A stretch of DNA of 51,555 bases from Lachnoclostridium sp. (GTDB lineage Bacteria; Bacillota; Clostridia; Lachnospirales; Lachnospiraceae): contig JAETRR010000043.1 in NCBI GenBank assembly GCA_021770065.1, positions 1 to 51,555 on the forward strand. The letters run 5' to 3'. Shown piece by piece: positions 25,801 through 35,201 of this stretch. The notes beneath the pieces are model-generated. The model was not told the DNA's origin and ran no database searches. It was given only the letters and a program-made list of their open reading frames with translations. The stretch's first letter is position 1, and the number at the start of each line of letters is the position of its first letter. A program made the position numbers and the translations under genes.

Positions 25801-26519
25801 AGCGCCAGAGCGCCCTGCACCTCCTCCTGCCAGCCCGACAGAAGTTTTCCGGTAAAATCCAGCAGGAACTTCATCCACCCGCTCCGGTTCAGATCTTCCT
25901 CACATTCCGCTCCATAGGTTTTCATGCAGTCCTTAAGCCATCGCCCGGGATAAGGGTAACTTATGGAGAATTCATAGAGCTGCAGTATCAGTTCCTCAAT
26001 GGCCGCATCGCTCTTTCCCGGTGCATAGGTTTCCACAAAGTTTAAAAACTCCGGGCTGTTCTCCCGGTAGCGGTCCTCCAGAAGTTCCTTAAGCACCTCG
26101 CCTTTCAGAAGTTTCAGTTCCCCCTCGTCTCCGATGCGGAAAGAAGGATCAAGATCCAACTGGTGAAAATAGTTCCGGATTACATACTGACAGAAGCTGT
26201 GGATCGTAGTAATCTGGGCGCTGTGAATCAGGGTCTGCTGTTTCTGCAGATGCACACTGTCCGGCTCGGCCTCCAGACGTTTTGCCAGGGCCAGGCCGAT
26301 CCGCTCGCGCATTTCCGCGGCAGCCGCATTGGTAAAGGTCACCACAAGAAGGCGGTCCACATCTACGGGCGTATCGCCTTCTTTATCGCCGCAGACCAGG
26401 GAAAGGATACGCTCCACCAGTACGGCTGTCTTTCCCGATCCCGCTGCCGCCGATACCAGCACATCCTTATTCCGCACATCAATGACCTTCTGCTGCTCGT
26501 TTGTCCACTTAACGCTCAT
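22839..26519 (-). CDS. addA: AddA, helicase-nuclease subunit of AddAB
   Basis: A 1226-residue UvrD-type helicase with C-terminal RecB nuclease domain. Walker A VSAAAGSGKTA is at about residues 21-31, DEYQDSN near 400, and the nuclease motif GIVVVDYKTDYV near 1160. With AddB it resects double-strand breaks and loads RecA after Chi recognition. The start is the ATG at 26519 (MSVKWTNEQQ) after GGGAG; the frame back to 26558 only covers a leader-like sequence. It follows addB by 49 bases. Full length, all motifs intact. Confidence 0.96.
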   Translation of the reverse strand: MSVKWTNEQQKVIDVRNKDVLVSAAAGSGKTAVLVERILSLVCGDKEGDTPVDVDRLLVVTFTNAAAAEMRERIGLALAKRLEAEPDSVHLQKQQTLIHSAQITTIHSFCQYVIRNYFHQLDLDPSFRIGDEGELKLLKGEVLKELLEDRYRENSPEFLNFVETYAPGKSDAAIEELILQLYEFSISYPYPGRWLKDCMKTYGAECEEDLNRSGWMKFLLDFTGKLLSGWQEEVQGALALCSEADGPYMYQQALSEDLEQAEALSACRTYEEYREALGQLAFARLSAKRDARVDEGKKAKVKALRDRMKKSLKTLKETYFSCSLAEVCKLLQMAASPTGVLISLTAEFADRYREKKQNKNLADFSDLEHLALEILTEDVKEEDGALAVTVTDAAKELSERYVQIMIDEYQDSNLIQEIILNSVSRREAGSPNVFMVGDVKQSIYRFRLARPELFMEKYHTYPRTEEGPSMRIDLHRNFRSRREVLTGVNEIFYRLMTPGVGGIRYDEAAALYLGASMPEPEDDMNGPELLLLDGDAPELSDGEKELTAREMEAYAAAERIRGLLAHQQVWDAQREVFRPASYGDIVILLRSLTGWGDVYARVLTEAGIPAHTESRTGYFTTVEIQTLLNLLRVVDNPRQDIPLAAVLKSMIGGFTDVELALIKSRYPDRPFYEACMCFWQERTAEEINTGKDSGPGTEDGAMPGARMKAFYEKLNRYRSKADYLPIHEFLWFVLEDTGYGDYLAAQPGGQQREANVRMLIERAIAFEKTSYRGLFHFVRYMEQLQSYQEDFGEAGITGENEDAVRIMTIHKSKGLEFPIVIVGGLGKSFNRQDTRSRVVLHPDLGLGADYVDAVRRIKIPLLPKKVLQRALDLEMLGEELRVLYVAFTRAKEKLILLGSAKKLDEKLEGLQGTEGRGPLPFSTIASAGTYLDWILPASAGSSFALFRVQPEQLIEEAVGQQISMEELRERLRHPEDLPGGDEAFAEEIGKRFAEVYPYEEDISLRVKVSVSELKKAGQTEEEDADTLLYPQEEIVPYIPRFMQEEEPVSGAARGTAYHRVLECLDLSGFRHSDKVREAMDRLVEEGRLTRAQADVVRPYDIYAFGKTDLAKRMTAAKRKGRLYTEQPFVIKLPACELELGYKSREPVLIQGIIDAYFYEEDGIVVVDYKTDYVKQGEELRKKYGRQLDYYEAALEKLTGKRVKEKVIYSFCLGEPVPVELRRNFSI

Positions 26520-26543
26520 TTCTGATTCTCCCGTTACAATATT

Positions 26544-26561
26544 ATTCCGGTTCTGCAATCC
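26544..26561 (-). repeat. leader repeat, weak copy before addA
   Basis: The minus strand reads GGATTGCAGAACCGGAAT, a diverged match to the core (GGAT, GAAC, GGAAT kept), in the gap between addB and addA. Confidence 0.45.
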
Positions 26562-26568
26562 TGCTGTT

Positions 26569-29500
26569 CTATTTTATCTCCCCATGCAGCTCTTCTTCAA
26601 TCCGCTCCCAGATCTCCGCATCCTCAAACACCAAAAGCCGCCGCATTCCATAGCCCTCATCCTTTGGATCCAGACCGCACACACCCCTGTAGGCACAGTA
26701 ATCACAGGCGGTCCTGCCCTTCAGCTCATAGGGATTTACATCCGCCCGGCCCTCCAGAATCTCGGAACCAAGCTTCTGTATCTTCCGGTTTACAAAGGAT
26801 GACAGTTCCAGGAACTGCCGCTCCGCCGCCGCACCGGAACCAGCCCGGAGGCTTCCGTCCTTATTGTAGGATAAGGGCAGCACGGAAGATTTTCCGGGCA
26901 TATCCCGGTCAAGCTTTTTTATGACCTCCGGATCGCTGTTTACCAGGCCGCTGAGCTTTAACTTTTCCATAATCTGTTCATTCAGATCCGTACTTTCCGC
27001 TCCTGCCTCCAGTTCCAATACCGGATCCTGGATCTGATAGTAAAAGACTCCCGCCGGATGGATCTCCTTATCCGGATGCTCCTTCTTTGCCAGCTCCATG
27101 GCCGCATTCAGATACACCACCAGCTGAAGCTGCAGGCCGTGATACAGTGACAAGAGCTGAAAGGAGGTATTTCCCGACTTATAGTCAATAACCTTCACAT
27201 AGATATTATTTTCCTCTTCACAGGTGTCCATCCGGTCTATGCGTCCCTTTAGGAGAAGCTTTTCCTCCGGCGAGAGAGTGATATTAACCGCTTCCAGATC
27301 CGACACGCTGGAAAAAGATATCTCATAGTTCTCCGGCACAAACAGGCCTTTTTGAATCTGCTTTCCCAGAGCCCAGACGGTCCGCTTCATCATCCGCTTC
27401 ATCCGCTCTGCGGCATAGGCATTCCGGGCCGTGCTTTGAAGGATGGTATTTCCGTAGTCCGCCGTTACCAAATCCATGCACTCCTCCACCCAGGCGTCCT
27501 GAACTTCCTCCGGAATGTCTTTCCAGGTATAGCTGCTGTCCTCCAGGCGTCCGGAAAAGAGTTCCAGCGTCCTGTGAAAAATATTTCCCATATCCACCGG
27601 CGCAAATTCGTACTTTGCCCGTTCGGAGAGCTTCAGACCATACATCAGAAAATGGGCATAAGCGCAGGCCGCATACTGTTCCAGCCTGGTTACGCTGTTC
27701 TCCAGGATTGTTCCGTAAAGAGCGTGGGCCACCGCCCTTCCCAGCCGGCTGTCCGTGTGGCGGGAAAAAGCCGCATCCAGCAGCTTCGACAGCTTTTCTT
27801 CATACTCCTCCCGGGCAGCATACCAGCGGTAGAGCTCATAAAACTTCTCATTTTCCCTGCCGGACCGGTAAGCACGCAGTCCCTCTGTCAGAAGGCGCAG
27901 CCCCTCTGCCGGCGTTGCCGGAAGCTCCTTCTGCCGCCCGTCCTCTTTCTGCAGCTCCATACCCCGGAAAAGTCCTTTTAACACATTCATCAGATAAGAG
28001 GGGCGCAGGGCCTTGCCGCCGCCGTCCAGAAGGCTGCAGCACACATAAAGCCTCCTGGAAGGTTTGGTGAGATTCAGATACAGGTAAAACCGCTGAATAT
28101 ATCCCTGCTCCCTTGCTGTGGGGGCCAGATCCATCCCCCGGGCTTTCAGCTGTTCGCGCTCCATATCAGAGAGCAGCCCGGTACGTCCGGTATTTTTCGG
28201 CACGCTCCCCTCATTTACCCCAAGGAAAAACAGCACTTTTACGTCTTTTAGACGGGTACGCTCCATATCACCGGCCACCACCTGATCCACGCCGGGAGGA
28301 ATCACGCCCACCCGGGCTTCCGCAAAGCCGGCCTCCAGAATCTCCCGGTACTCTCTGGCCGAAAGCTTCTGATCGCCCAGAAGATCCACCAGTTTATCCA
28401 GTAAATCCATGACAATCGGATAAATCTGGTGATATTCCTTTGCCAGAACCTGGTTTCCCTCTCTCTTAAACCGCTCCTCAAAAGCGGAGAGCTTCTTCTG
28501 AATCTCCAGTTTCTCAATGAGGCGGTACAGGGCCGTGGTCCGTGTGCGCACATCCACGCCTTTTTTTCTCATTACCTCTGCGAAGGGAAGGGCCGTTTCT
28601 GCAAACCGCTGCCGCAGGCCGTCAATCTCGAGCAGCTCTTCCCCGGTCAGCATTCCGTAGCTGCGGATAAAACGCGCGCCCCATTTTTTCCGGCCCCGGA
28701 TTCCCAGTGCCAGCACATAATTTTCCAGAAGATCCGTCTCCTCCCGTCCCATCCCGGACAGGCCGCTTCTCAGGAAACGGAATACCGTCTCATAAGTGAA
28801 ATCCTGCTCTGTCATTTCCAGAAGTGCCCGTAAGAATTCAACAAAAGGATTGTTCAGGACGCTCCGCTTATAATCGAGAAAGCAGGGGATCCCGTATTCC
28901 GGGAAAATCCGCTCCAGGCAATGGCTGTAAGCCTCCATATTACCCGTAATCACCGCAAAGTCCCGGTAATGATATCCCTGTTCCCGGATAAGACGGCGGA
29001 TCTCTGCCGCTGCCCAAGCTGTTTCCTCCGAAGGATTCCGAAGGAGATGAAGGCTTATCTGCTCCTGCTTTTCTTCATATGTCCTGCGCCGCAGACGGAA
29101 TAGATTCTGCTCCAAAGCAAAGAGGGCGCTATTTTTCTCAAACCGCGACTGTCCAAGGGGACGCACTGTAACCGGCTCCTCAATGGGAACGCCTGCCTCC
29201 CCTGCCAGACCTGTCAAAGTTGAAATGGTTTTCCGGCTCATGTAAAAGAGCTGATGCTCTCCCTGGATACGGTAAGGGTCTTCCCGGCTGTCTATGGTAA
29301 CCGTCACCGTTACTTTTTCTGCGTACTGCATGAGCTTCTGCATAAGTTTATTCTGGATGGGAGTGAAGCCGGTGAAGCCGTCCAGAACAATCCTGCTCCT
29401 TCGAATCATCTCCGAACGCTCTGCTGTCTGACAAAGAACTTCGAGAAGTTCCTCCGCCGTTATGTATTGATCCGCCAGATAGGTATGAAAGGCCTTGTAA

Positions 29501-29985
29501 AGCACCTGCAGATCCTTAAGCTTCCAGTAGAGATGAGGTCTGTTTTTGCTGAGCTCCGTGAATTTTTCCAGCTCTTCCTCTGTCACCGCATATTGGGTGA
29601 GCTCTGAGATGAGGGACTTGATTTCGTTGATATAACCGGTTTTCTTTAAGTTTCCGCCGAGGATTTTCAGCTCGTCCTTATGCTCCTGGGCAATCTTACG
29701 AAGCACCAGATTTTTCCCCGTCTCTTCCAGAACCTTTCCCACCTGGGTGCCTGTTTCCTCGAACACACGGTAGGCAAGGCGCTGAAAGCTCAGAACATCA
29801 ATATTCAGGATGCCGCCGTCCGGGTGCATGGTCACCAGATCCTTCTGTGTCTGCATGGTGAACTGCTCCGGCACCAGGACCAGAATTTTCTGTTCCGGAT
29901 TTTCCTTTGATTCCCGGATGATGTTTTGATAAAGGGTATAGGATTTTCCCGAACCCGAATTGCCGAAAATAAATTGCAGTGACAT
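26569..29985 (-). CDS. addB: AddB, nuclease/helicase-like subunit of AddAB
   Basis: A 1138-residue partner of AddA. Walker A is GNSGSGKS near the N-terminus; the RecB-type nuclease motif VIDYKSGNTSF lies in the last quarter after GRIDRMDTCE; the 4Fe-4S cluster cysteines are visible as the early CAYAHF site and the C-terminal CDYCAYRGVC. The start is the ATG at 29985 after GGAG, only four bases from the stop of the ABC permease gene. The order addB-addA is normal; coupling to an ABC permease is unusual. Confidence 0.96.
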   Translation of the reverse strand: MSLQFIFGNSGSGKSYTLYQNIIRESKENPEQKILVLVPEQFTMQTQKDLVTMHPDGGILNIDVLSFQRLAYRVFEETGTQVGKVLEETGKNLVLRKIAQEHKDELKILGGNLKKTGYINEIKSLISELTQYAVTEEELEKFTELSKNRPHLYWKLKDLQVLYKAFHTYLADQYITAEELLEVLCQTAERSEMIRRSRIVLDGFTGFTPIQNKLMQKLMQYAEKVTVTVTIDSREDPYRIQGEHQLFYMSRKTISTLTGLAGEAGVPIEEPVTVRPLGQSRFEKNSALFALEQNLFRLRRRTYEEKQEQISLHLLRNPSEETAWAAAEIRRLIREQGYHYRDFAVITGNMEAYSHCLERIFPEYGIPCFLDYKRSVLNNPFVEFLRALLEMTEQDFTYETVFRFLRSGLSGMGREETDLLENYVLALGIRGRKKWGARFIRSYGMLTGEELLEIDGLRQRFAETALPFAEVMRKKGVDVRTRTTALYRLIEKLEIQKKLSAFEERFKREGNQVLAKEYHQIYPIVMDLLDKLVDLLGDQKLSAREYREILEAGFAEARVGVIPPGVDQVVAGDMERTRLKDVKVLFFLGVNEGSVPKNTGRTGLLSDMEREQLKARGMDLAPTAREQGYIQRFYLYLNLTKPSRRLYVCCSLLDGGGKALRPSYLMNVLKGLFRGMELQKEDGRQKELPATPAEGLRLLTEGLRAYRSGRENEKFYELYRWYAAREEYEEKLSKLLDAAFSRHTDSRLGRAVAHALYGTILENSVTRLEQYAACAYAHFLMYGLKLSERAKYEFAPVDMGNIFHRTLELFSGRLEDSSYTWKDIPEEVQDAWVEECMDLVTADYGNTILQSTARNAYAAERMKRMMKRTVWALGKQIQKGLFVPENYEISFSSVSDLEAVNITLSPEEKLLLKGRIDRMDTCEEENNIYVKVIDYKSGNTSFQLLSLYHGLQLQLVVYLNAAMELAKKEHPDKEIHPAGVFYYQIQDPVLELEAGAESTDLNEQIMEKLKLSGLVNSDPEVIKKLDRDMPGKSSVLPLSYNKDGSLRAGSGAAAERQFLELSSFVNRKIQKLGSEILEGRADVNPYELKGRTACDYCAYRGVCGLDPKDEGYGMRRLLVFEDAEIWERIEEELHGEIK

Positions 29986-29989
29986 ACGA

Positions 29990-32900
29990 TTACTCCACAC
30001 TCTTCAAAGATTCCACCATATCAATCTTACGCAGTTTAAAAAACATAGCCCCGTTTACCAGCGCCGAGAACACAAAGGTTAAAAGGACACTGTAAAGGTA
30101 GCTTGCCGGTGAAATGGCTCTGCCGAACATCAGCATGTCAATCTCCGCCGTCTGAATGACAAAACGGTGAAGCAGAATGCCCAGGCCTGCGCCCGCGCCG
30201 GTTCCAATCACCGTGAGCAGCACATTTTCCCGGTTTACATAGGCAGAAACCTCCCGGTCAAAGAAGCCAAGTACCTTCAGGGCAGCAAGCTCCCGTCTGC
30301 GCTCATTGATGTTGATGTTGTTCAGATTATAAAGTACCACAAAGGCCAGAAGTCCGGCAGCAGTCACCAGGACATAAATGATCAGATCCATGCTTCTGAG
30401 CATATCCGCCACACGCTTTGCCGTTCCGCTGATAAAGTCTACATCTGACACTGCATCGTATTGGATGTATTCTGTACGCAGCTCCTCCTCGAAGGCTTCG
30501 TCCTGCCGGTTATTTTTCATAAACCACTGGTTCCATTCCGGCGCCTGCCCGTAAAGGCTTTCATAGAGTTCCCTGCTCATATACACGTAATGCATAAAAT
30601 ACTGCTCCGTAATATGGGCTACCCTTGCCTCCACCGCCTTGGTATCGTCCTCTTTTAAGATAACGGTATCTCCCTCAGACACTCCCAGAAGCCGGGCCAG
30701 CTTTTCGGTCAGCACAATGCCCCGGCCGTCCAGTTCATAGTGCTCTCCTGTCTCCCGGTCCTGCAGGTGAATATAGGTGTCCAGCTCCTCCTCAGACTCC
30801 GGCACAATCAGGTAGGCGCTCCGGGGAGCTCCTTCTGCCTCCACATCCACGGCAGTCTCAAGGGCTCTCATATGATGGGCAATCCGCTCATCCTCTTCAA
30901 TCCGATCTGCAAGCTCCCTGCGCTCCCCCTCATCTGCGTCTTTGTCAATGCCGACAGTACCGTCGTAAACAAATACATCCCCAAACTGGCCGTTTCCGAT
31001 ATGAAGAATAGAATCCTTGAGCCCAAAGCCTACCAAAAGCAGTGCCATACAGCCGCCGATTCCAAAAACAGTCATAAAAAAGCGTTTTTTATAGCGGACC
31101 AGATTGCGGACGGCCGCCTTCTGGCTGAAGGTCAGACGCTTCCAGAGGAAACCGACATATTCCAGGAATACACGCTTTCCGGCCTTCGGCGCTGCCGGGC
31201 GCATCAGATTCGCCGGTACGGCGTTCAGCTCCTTATAGCATGCGGCCCAGGCCGCAAGGGTAGTACAGGATACCGCAACGGCTGCCGCTGTGACGGAATA
31301 CTCCGGATTCAGCGGCGTTAAGATGTCAGGAAGGTTGTTGTAGAGTATCTTGTAAGCACTTATGATCACCGCCGGAAGAATCTTCTGTCCCGCCACAAGT
31401 CCCAGAAGGCTTCCCAGGAGACTGGACAGCAGGGCATACAAAATATATTTGGAGGCGATGGCTCCTTTTCCGTAGCCCAGCGCCTTCAAAGTTCCGATCT
31501 GGGTCCGCTGTTCCTCCACCATACGGGTCATGGTGGTAAGGCTTACAAGGGCTGCCACCAGAAAGAAGATCACCGGAAATACCTCCCCGATAGCTCCGAT
31601 GCGGTCTGCGTCATTGCCGTACTCCACGTAGGTCTGAATATACTGGCGGTCCAGTACATACCACTCCGGCTGCTTCAAGTCTGCCAGCTCCTGTTTTGCA
31701 TCCGCGATCTTTACTCTGGCATCCGCAAGGGTTTTCTCATTTTCCGCCAGAGCTTCTTCATACTCTGCCTCCCCCCGGGCAAATTCCTCCCCGGCATCCG
31801 CAAGCTCGGCCTCCGCATCCTTCAGTGTCTGACGGGCATCGGCAAGCTCGGCCCGGCCGTCGGCAAGCTTTTTCTCTCCGTCGGCAAGCTCCTCCTCTGC
31901 CTCAAGAAGTTCCTGCTCCGCATGGTAAGCCTTTCTGTTTCCGGCATCCACCTCATCGCTGCCCGCGTCAAGCTGCCGCTTCCCTTCCGCTAAGGCTGCC
32001 GCCCCCGCATCCAGTTTTGCCGTATTTTCTTCCACTATGGGTGCAAGCTCTGCTTTGGCCTTAAGAAGCTCTGCCTCCTTTTCCTTAAGCCCCGTCTGTT
32101 GTGCTGTAAGCCCTGCCTGCTGCTCCTGCGTTTCTGTCTGCTTCTTCTTAAGCTCCTCCTCTATAGACGGCCAGCCGGGTGCCGCCGTCTCAAGCACAGC
32201 CAGCTCATTTTTTTCTTCCTCTGTGCGCTGGTCTTCCGGCTTCCCGGAAAGCTCCTCGTATCTTTCTCTGGCCCCTTCTATCTCAAGAAGCCGGTCTTCT
32301 ATCTCTGAGAGCCCCTCTTCTGTCTGAGCGATTCCTTCCTCAATCCTGGCAAGTCCCTCTCCTGTCTGTACAAGCCCGTCCTCTATCTGTGAAAGCTGTT
32401 CCTTAAGCGGCGCAAGCTGTGCATAGCCTGCGTCCACCTCTGCCTTATTTTTCTCATATTCGGCATACCCGTTGTGTATCTGATAGGTTGCCTTTACCAG
32501 TTCCTCCTGGGCCTTATGAAGCTCGCTCCAGCCGTCAGACACCTCCTGCTTTGCATCCAGGAATTCCTTTTCCTTATCTGCAAATTCTGCCTCGCCGTCC
32601 GCAAGCTCTTTTCTGCCGTCCGCAAGCTTTTCCTCCGCGTCCGCAAGCTTTACCCTTGCATCTTCAAGCTCCGTTCCGGCATCCTTAAGCTTCTGCTCCC
32701 CGTCAGCCACCTCTTTTTCCGCATCCGCAATCTTTTCCTGCCCCTCAGCCTGGATCTGGGCATAACGGATGTCGCACCGCTCCTTCTCGATCGCCTCAAT
32801 CCGCTCCACAAGCTCATCCACCAGAGTGTCGTACTCCTCCGTGTAGCAGGTCAGCTCACGGGCTCCCTCGGCTGTCACGCAGATCTGGGTATAGTAATCC

Positions 32901-33520
32901 TGCTCAAACACTTCCGGACGCACAATCAGAAACCCGTCCAGGCTTCCGCTTCCTATGCCGGTAGTTCCGCGATCCAGAGACATATAATAGGAAGTAGTTC
33001 CCGCTCCCACAATGGTAAAGGTCTCCTGGTTCACCAGATCCGAAGTCTCATCCTCCGTACCGGATGCAAGGGTAATCTCATCCCCGAGACTACAGAGACC
33101 GGAGGTCAGCAGCTTGTAGTCAGCCAGACACTCATCCCTTTTTTCGGGAAGCCGCCCCTCCCTCACATGAATCCGGTTCATTTCCTCCGGCTGTGACATG
33201 ACCTGGAGATTTAACTGCCGCTCGGAAAGCCGGCCGAACATGTCTATGGAATAGACGGGCATAACCTCCTTTACACCCTCCACTTTTTCAATCGCCTCGG
33301 CATCCTCATCGGTCATTCCCAGGGTTCCCATTATCCTGAGATCCATAAGGCTGCTCTCGTCAAAAAAGGCATCGGCCGACAGACGCATATCCGGCCTGGA
33401 TGCCCGGACACCGGCGAAGAAGGCCACGCCGAGAGCATTGATCAGAAGAATCGACAGAAAACGGTTCAGGGTTTTGCGGATTTCCATATAAAATTCTTTT
33501 TTAAGGGCACGTTTCTTCAT
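29990..33520 (-). CDS. large FtsX-like ABC permease with extracellular coiled coil
   Basis: A 1176-residue membrane protein. One N-terminal membrane helix (RFLSILLINALGVAFFAGV) is followed by an extracellular part whose residues about 260-640 form a long coiled coil of ADGEKKLADGRAEL-type repeats, then two FtsX domains with three or four helices each (VFPVIFFLVAALVSLTTMTR; later VLVTAAGLLAFVVLYNLNNI). The repeat QIGTLKALGYGK and AALKVLGF mark the FtsX/MacB fold. It works with the ATPase encoded 48 bases upstream, probably in export or envelope mechanics, not solute uptake. Start ATG at 33520 after AGGAGG. Confidence 0.9.
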   Translation of the reverse strand: MKKRALKKEFYMEIRKTLNRFLSILLINALGVAFFAGVRASRPDMRLSADAFFDESSLMDLRIMGTLGMTDEDAEAIEKVEGVKEVMPVYSIDMFGRLSERQLNLQVMSQPEEMNRIHVREGRLPEKRDECLADYKLLTSGLCSLGDEITLASGTEDETSDLVNQETFTIVGAGTTSYYMSLDRGTTGIGSGSLDGFLIVRPEVFEQDYYTQICVTAEGARELTCYTEEYDTLVDELVERIEAIEKERCDIRYAQIQAEGQEKIADAEKEVADGEQKLKDAGTELEDARVKLADAEEKLADGRKELADGEAEFADKEKEFLDAKQEVSDGWSELHKAQEELVKATYQIHNGYAEYEKNKAEVDAGYAQLAPLKEQLSQIEDGLVQTGEGLARIEEGIAQTEEGLSEIEDRLLEIEGARERYEELSGKPEDQRTEEEKNELAVLETAAPGWPSIEEELKKKQTETQEQQAGLTAQQTGLKEKEAELLKAKAELAPIVEENTAKLDAGAAALAEGKRQLDAGSDEVDAGNRKAYHAEQELLEAEEELADGEKKLADGRAELADARQTLKDAEAELADAGEEFARGEAEYEEALAENEKTLADARVKIADAKQELADLKQPEWYVLDRQYIQTYVEYGNDADRIGAIGEVFPVIFFLVAALVSLTTMTRMVEEQRTQIGTLKALGYGKGAIASKYILYALLSSLLGSLLGLVAGQKILPAVIISAYKILYNNLPDILTPLNPEYSVTAAAVAVSCTTLAAWAACYKELNAVPANLMRPAAPKAGKRVFLEYVGFLWKRLTFSQKAAVRNLVRYKKRFFMTVFGIGGCMALLLVGFGLKDSILHIGNGQFGDVFVYDGTVGIDKDADEGERRELADRIEEDERIAHHMRALETAVDVEAEGAPRSAYLIVPESEEELDTYIHLQDRETGEHYELDGRGIVLTEKLARLLGVSEGDTVILKEDDTKAVEARVAHITEQYFMHYVYMSRELYESLYGQAPEWNQWFMKNNRQDEAFEEELRTEYIQYDAVSDVDFISGTAKRVADMLRSMDLIIYVLVTAAGLLAFVVLYNLNNININERRRELAALKVLGFFDREVSAYVNRENVLLTVIGTGAGAGLGILLHRFVIQTAEIDMLMFGRAISPASYLYSVLLTFVFSALVNGAMFFKLRKIDMVESLKSVE

Positions 33521-33568
33521 GACCGCCTCCTGACATTTCAACCCGAAATCCCGTTTTCATTCTGCCGC

Positions 33569-34273
33569 TTACCACTCAATGGTTTCCACAGAAACCGGCG
33601 CCCCATTGCGCTCCATCCTGCTCACCCGGCCGTTCTTAATCTTTATCACCCGATCTGCCATAGGCGCAATGGCCTGATTGTGGGTAATGACAATCACCGT
33701 CATTCCCTTTTCCCGGCAGGTATCCTGCAGCAGCTTTAAGATAGCCTTGCCTGTATTGTAGTCAAGGGCTCCCGTAGGCTCGTCACAGAGCAGAAGCTTG
33801 GGATTCTTCGCCAGCGCCCTCGCAATGGCTGTTCTCTGCTGCTCTCCGCCGGAAAGCTGCGCCGGAAAATTGTCTTTGCGTCCCTCCAGTCCGACCTCCT
33901 TTAATACCTGCTCCGCATCCAGGGGATCTTTACAGATCTGCAGGGCCAGCTCCACATTCTCCAGAGCCGTAAGATTCTGCACCAGATTGTAAAACTGAAA
34001 TACAAAACCGATGTCGTCTCTCCGGTATGCCGCAAGCTCCTTTCCCTTAAAGCTGCCGATATCCCTTCCGTCCACCCAGACCTCCCCGGAGGTACAGGTG
34101 TCCATTCCCCCAAGAATGTTGAGTACCGTCGTTTTTCCCGCCCCGCTGGGGCCCACGATCACCACAAACTCTCCCTTTTCTATCTCAAAATCAATCCCGT
34201 CCACGGCCGGGATGGAAACTTCCCCCATCTGATAGATCTTTTTTACCTGTTTTAATTCTACAAAATGTGCCAA
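33569..34273 (-). CDS. MacB/LolD-type ABC transporter ATPase
   Basis: A 234-residue ATPase. Walker A GPSGAGKTT, Q-loop FQFYNLVQNL, signature LSGGEQQRTAIARAL, Walker B LLLCDEPTGALD and switch His in VIVITHNQ are all present. I choose the TTG start at 34273 (then AHFVELKQVKKIYQ), six bases after GAGAGG, which gives the usual family length. An ATG at 34336 would add 21 residues but has a poor ribosome-binding site. It pairs with the FtsX-like permease downstream. Confidence 0.92.
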   Translation of the reverse strand: MAHFVELKQVKKIYQMGEVSIPAVDGIDFEIEKGEFVVIVGPSGAGKTTVLNILGGMDTCTSGEVWVDGRDIGSFKGKELAAYRRDDIGFVFQFYNLVQNLTALENVELALQICKDPLDAEQVLKEVGLEGRKDNFPAQLSGGEQQRTAIARALAKNPKLLLCDEPTGALDYNTGKAILKLLQDTCREKGMTVIVITHNQAIAPMADRVIKIKNGRVSRMERNGAPVSVETIEW

Positions 34274-34426
34274 GACGAACCTCTCTTTGTATACAGCATA
34301 AATTCTTCTGATATCTGTAACCCAATCCGTATTCATTATCAAAAACTTTGTATATGAACAGTCTTTTGATTCTTAGTGTAACATAAATTCAAATAGAAGT
34401 CATCCCAAAGCCAAAGTAAAAAAGCG

Positions 34427-34476
34427 TAAAAAAAAAGCCAATCCGCAAGCCGCACTGCCTGTGAATCCGCCCTCTA
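34427..34476 (-). terminator. terminator-like sequence before the ABC operon
   Basis: On the minus strand a GC-rich stem (CAGGC/GCTTG with a G-T pair, within GCGGATT repeats) runs into T9. It would end any transcript entering from the AT-rich island. Confidence 0.4.
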
Positions 34477-34530
34477 TAGTTCTCCCTCATTTGACGGCGC
34501 AATATAAGACTTTTACCCGAAAACAGAATT

Positions 34531-34566
34531 AGAGGGTATCAGTACTATCCGTCATCTGATACCCTC
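34531..34566. repeat. perfect 12-bp inverted repeat
   Basis: AGAGGGTATCAG (34531-34542) and CTGATACCCTCT (34555-34566) form a perfect stem with a 12-base loop. There is no T-run, so it may be an operator, an RNA hairpin or a transposon-like remnant. Confidence 0.6.
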
Positions 34567-34938
34567 TGTTAAACTATGCTGTCCATTGGACTTTTACCTC
34601 TTTTCTAATGCCTGTTTTCAAGTTACGCTTACCACTCTGAATTTTTCTTTCAAAAACTTCTGCTTTCGAAAATTTTTTCTTCAGTTGGTAATTTTCTGAA
34701 GTCTTATTGACTTCTCCCGTTCGACTTCTTCTGTTCTCGGCTTTTCCCTTCTGTAATCATAAGATTTTCTTTTCCGGTTCTCTTTTCTTCTTCTTTGCTT
34801 CTTTTCCGGCTTCTCCTTCTTTACCGATTCTCGTCGAACTTTTTTGTCCCTGACCTTCTTCTTACTATACAATTCTGATTCAGATATGTGTTACACCCGA
34901 TTCTGATTTAATAGTAGAAGGTCTAACCTAACTGTACT

Positions 34939-35013
34939 TTGGTCCGTACCTCCTTTTCTTAAATTATGAGGTAATTCGTTAAGTTTTTGTTGGTCCGTAC
35001 CTCTCTTTCTTAA
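34939..35013. repeat. two direct repeats of a 24-base sequence
   Basis: TTGGTCCGTACCTCC with a following TTTTCTTAA recurs at 34939-34962 and, with two base differences, at 34990-35013; the period is 51 bases. On the minus strand each copy holds an AAGGAGGT or AAGAGAGGT string but no start codon follows. Confidence 0.65.
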
Positions 35014-35201
35014 TTTTTCACCTCACATCTATATGAAATATATATTTATATATCGTTTAGATTATGTGGTGTTTTGTATTTCTTATGTTGAAATCATTAT
35101 AACCAAAAAAATTTTAAAATTATTTTATCTTTTCTATTATTAATTGTTTAATTTTATTATTTTTTATAAATTATTCTAATTTTCAAAAATATTCTATTAA
35201 T

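Larger units (their letters stand above)
34274..35201. other. AT-rich non-coding island
   Basis: No credible gene. From left to right it holds a poly-T terminator (34427-34476), a perfect 12-bp hairpin (34531-34566), a stretch that is almost all purine on the minus strand (about 34660-34870), two copies of a 24-base sequence (34939-34962 and 34990-35013), and about 190 bases of very AT-rich sequence up to the lipoprotein stop. Its composition is unlike the flanking genes. Confidence 0.6.

Noticed and set aside
30600..30625. Leader-repeat-like string inside the ABC permease gene
   Set aside because: The partial match (ATATTACGGAGCAGT) encodes part of a normal protein segment and is not before a start codon.
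34681..34872. Minus-strand frame for a 63-residue very basic protein
   Set aside because: No ATG and no ribosome-binding site; the Lys/Arg/Glu content follows from the purine-rich tract.
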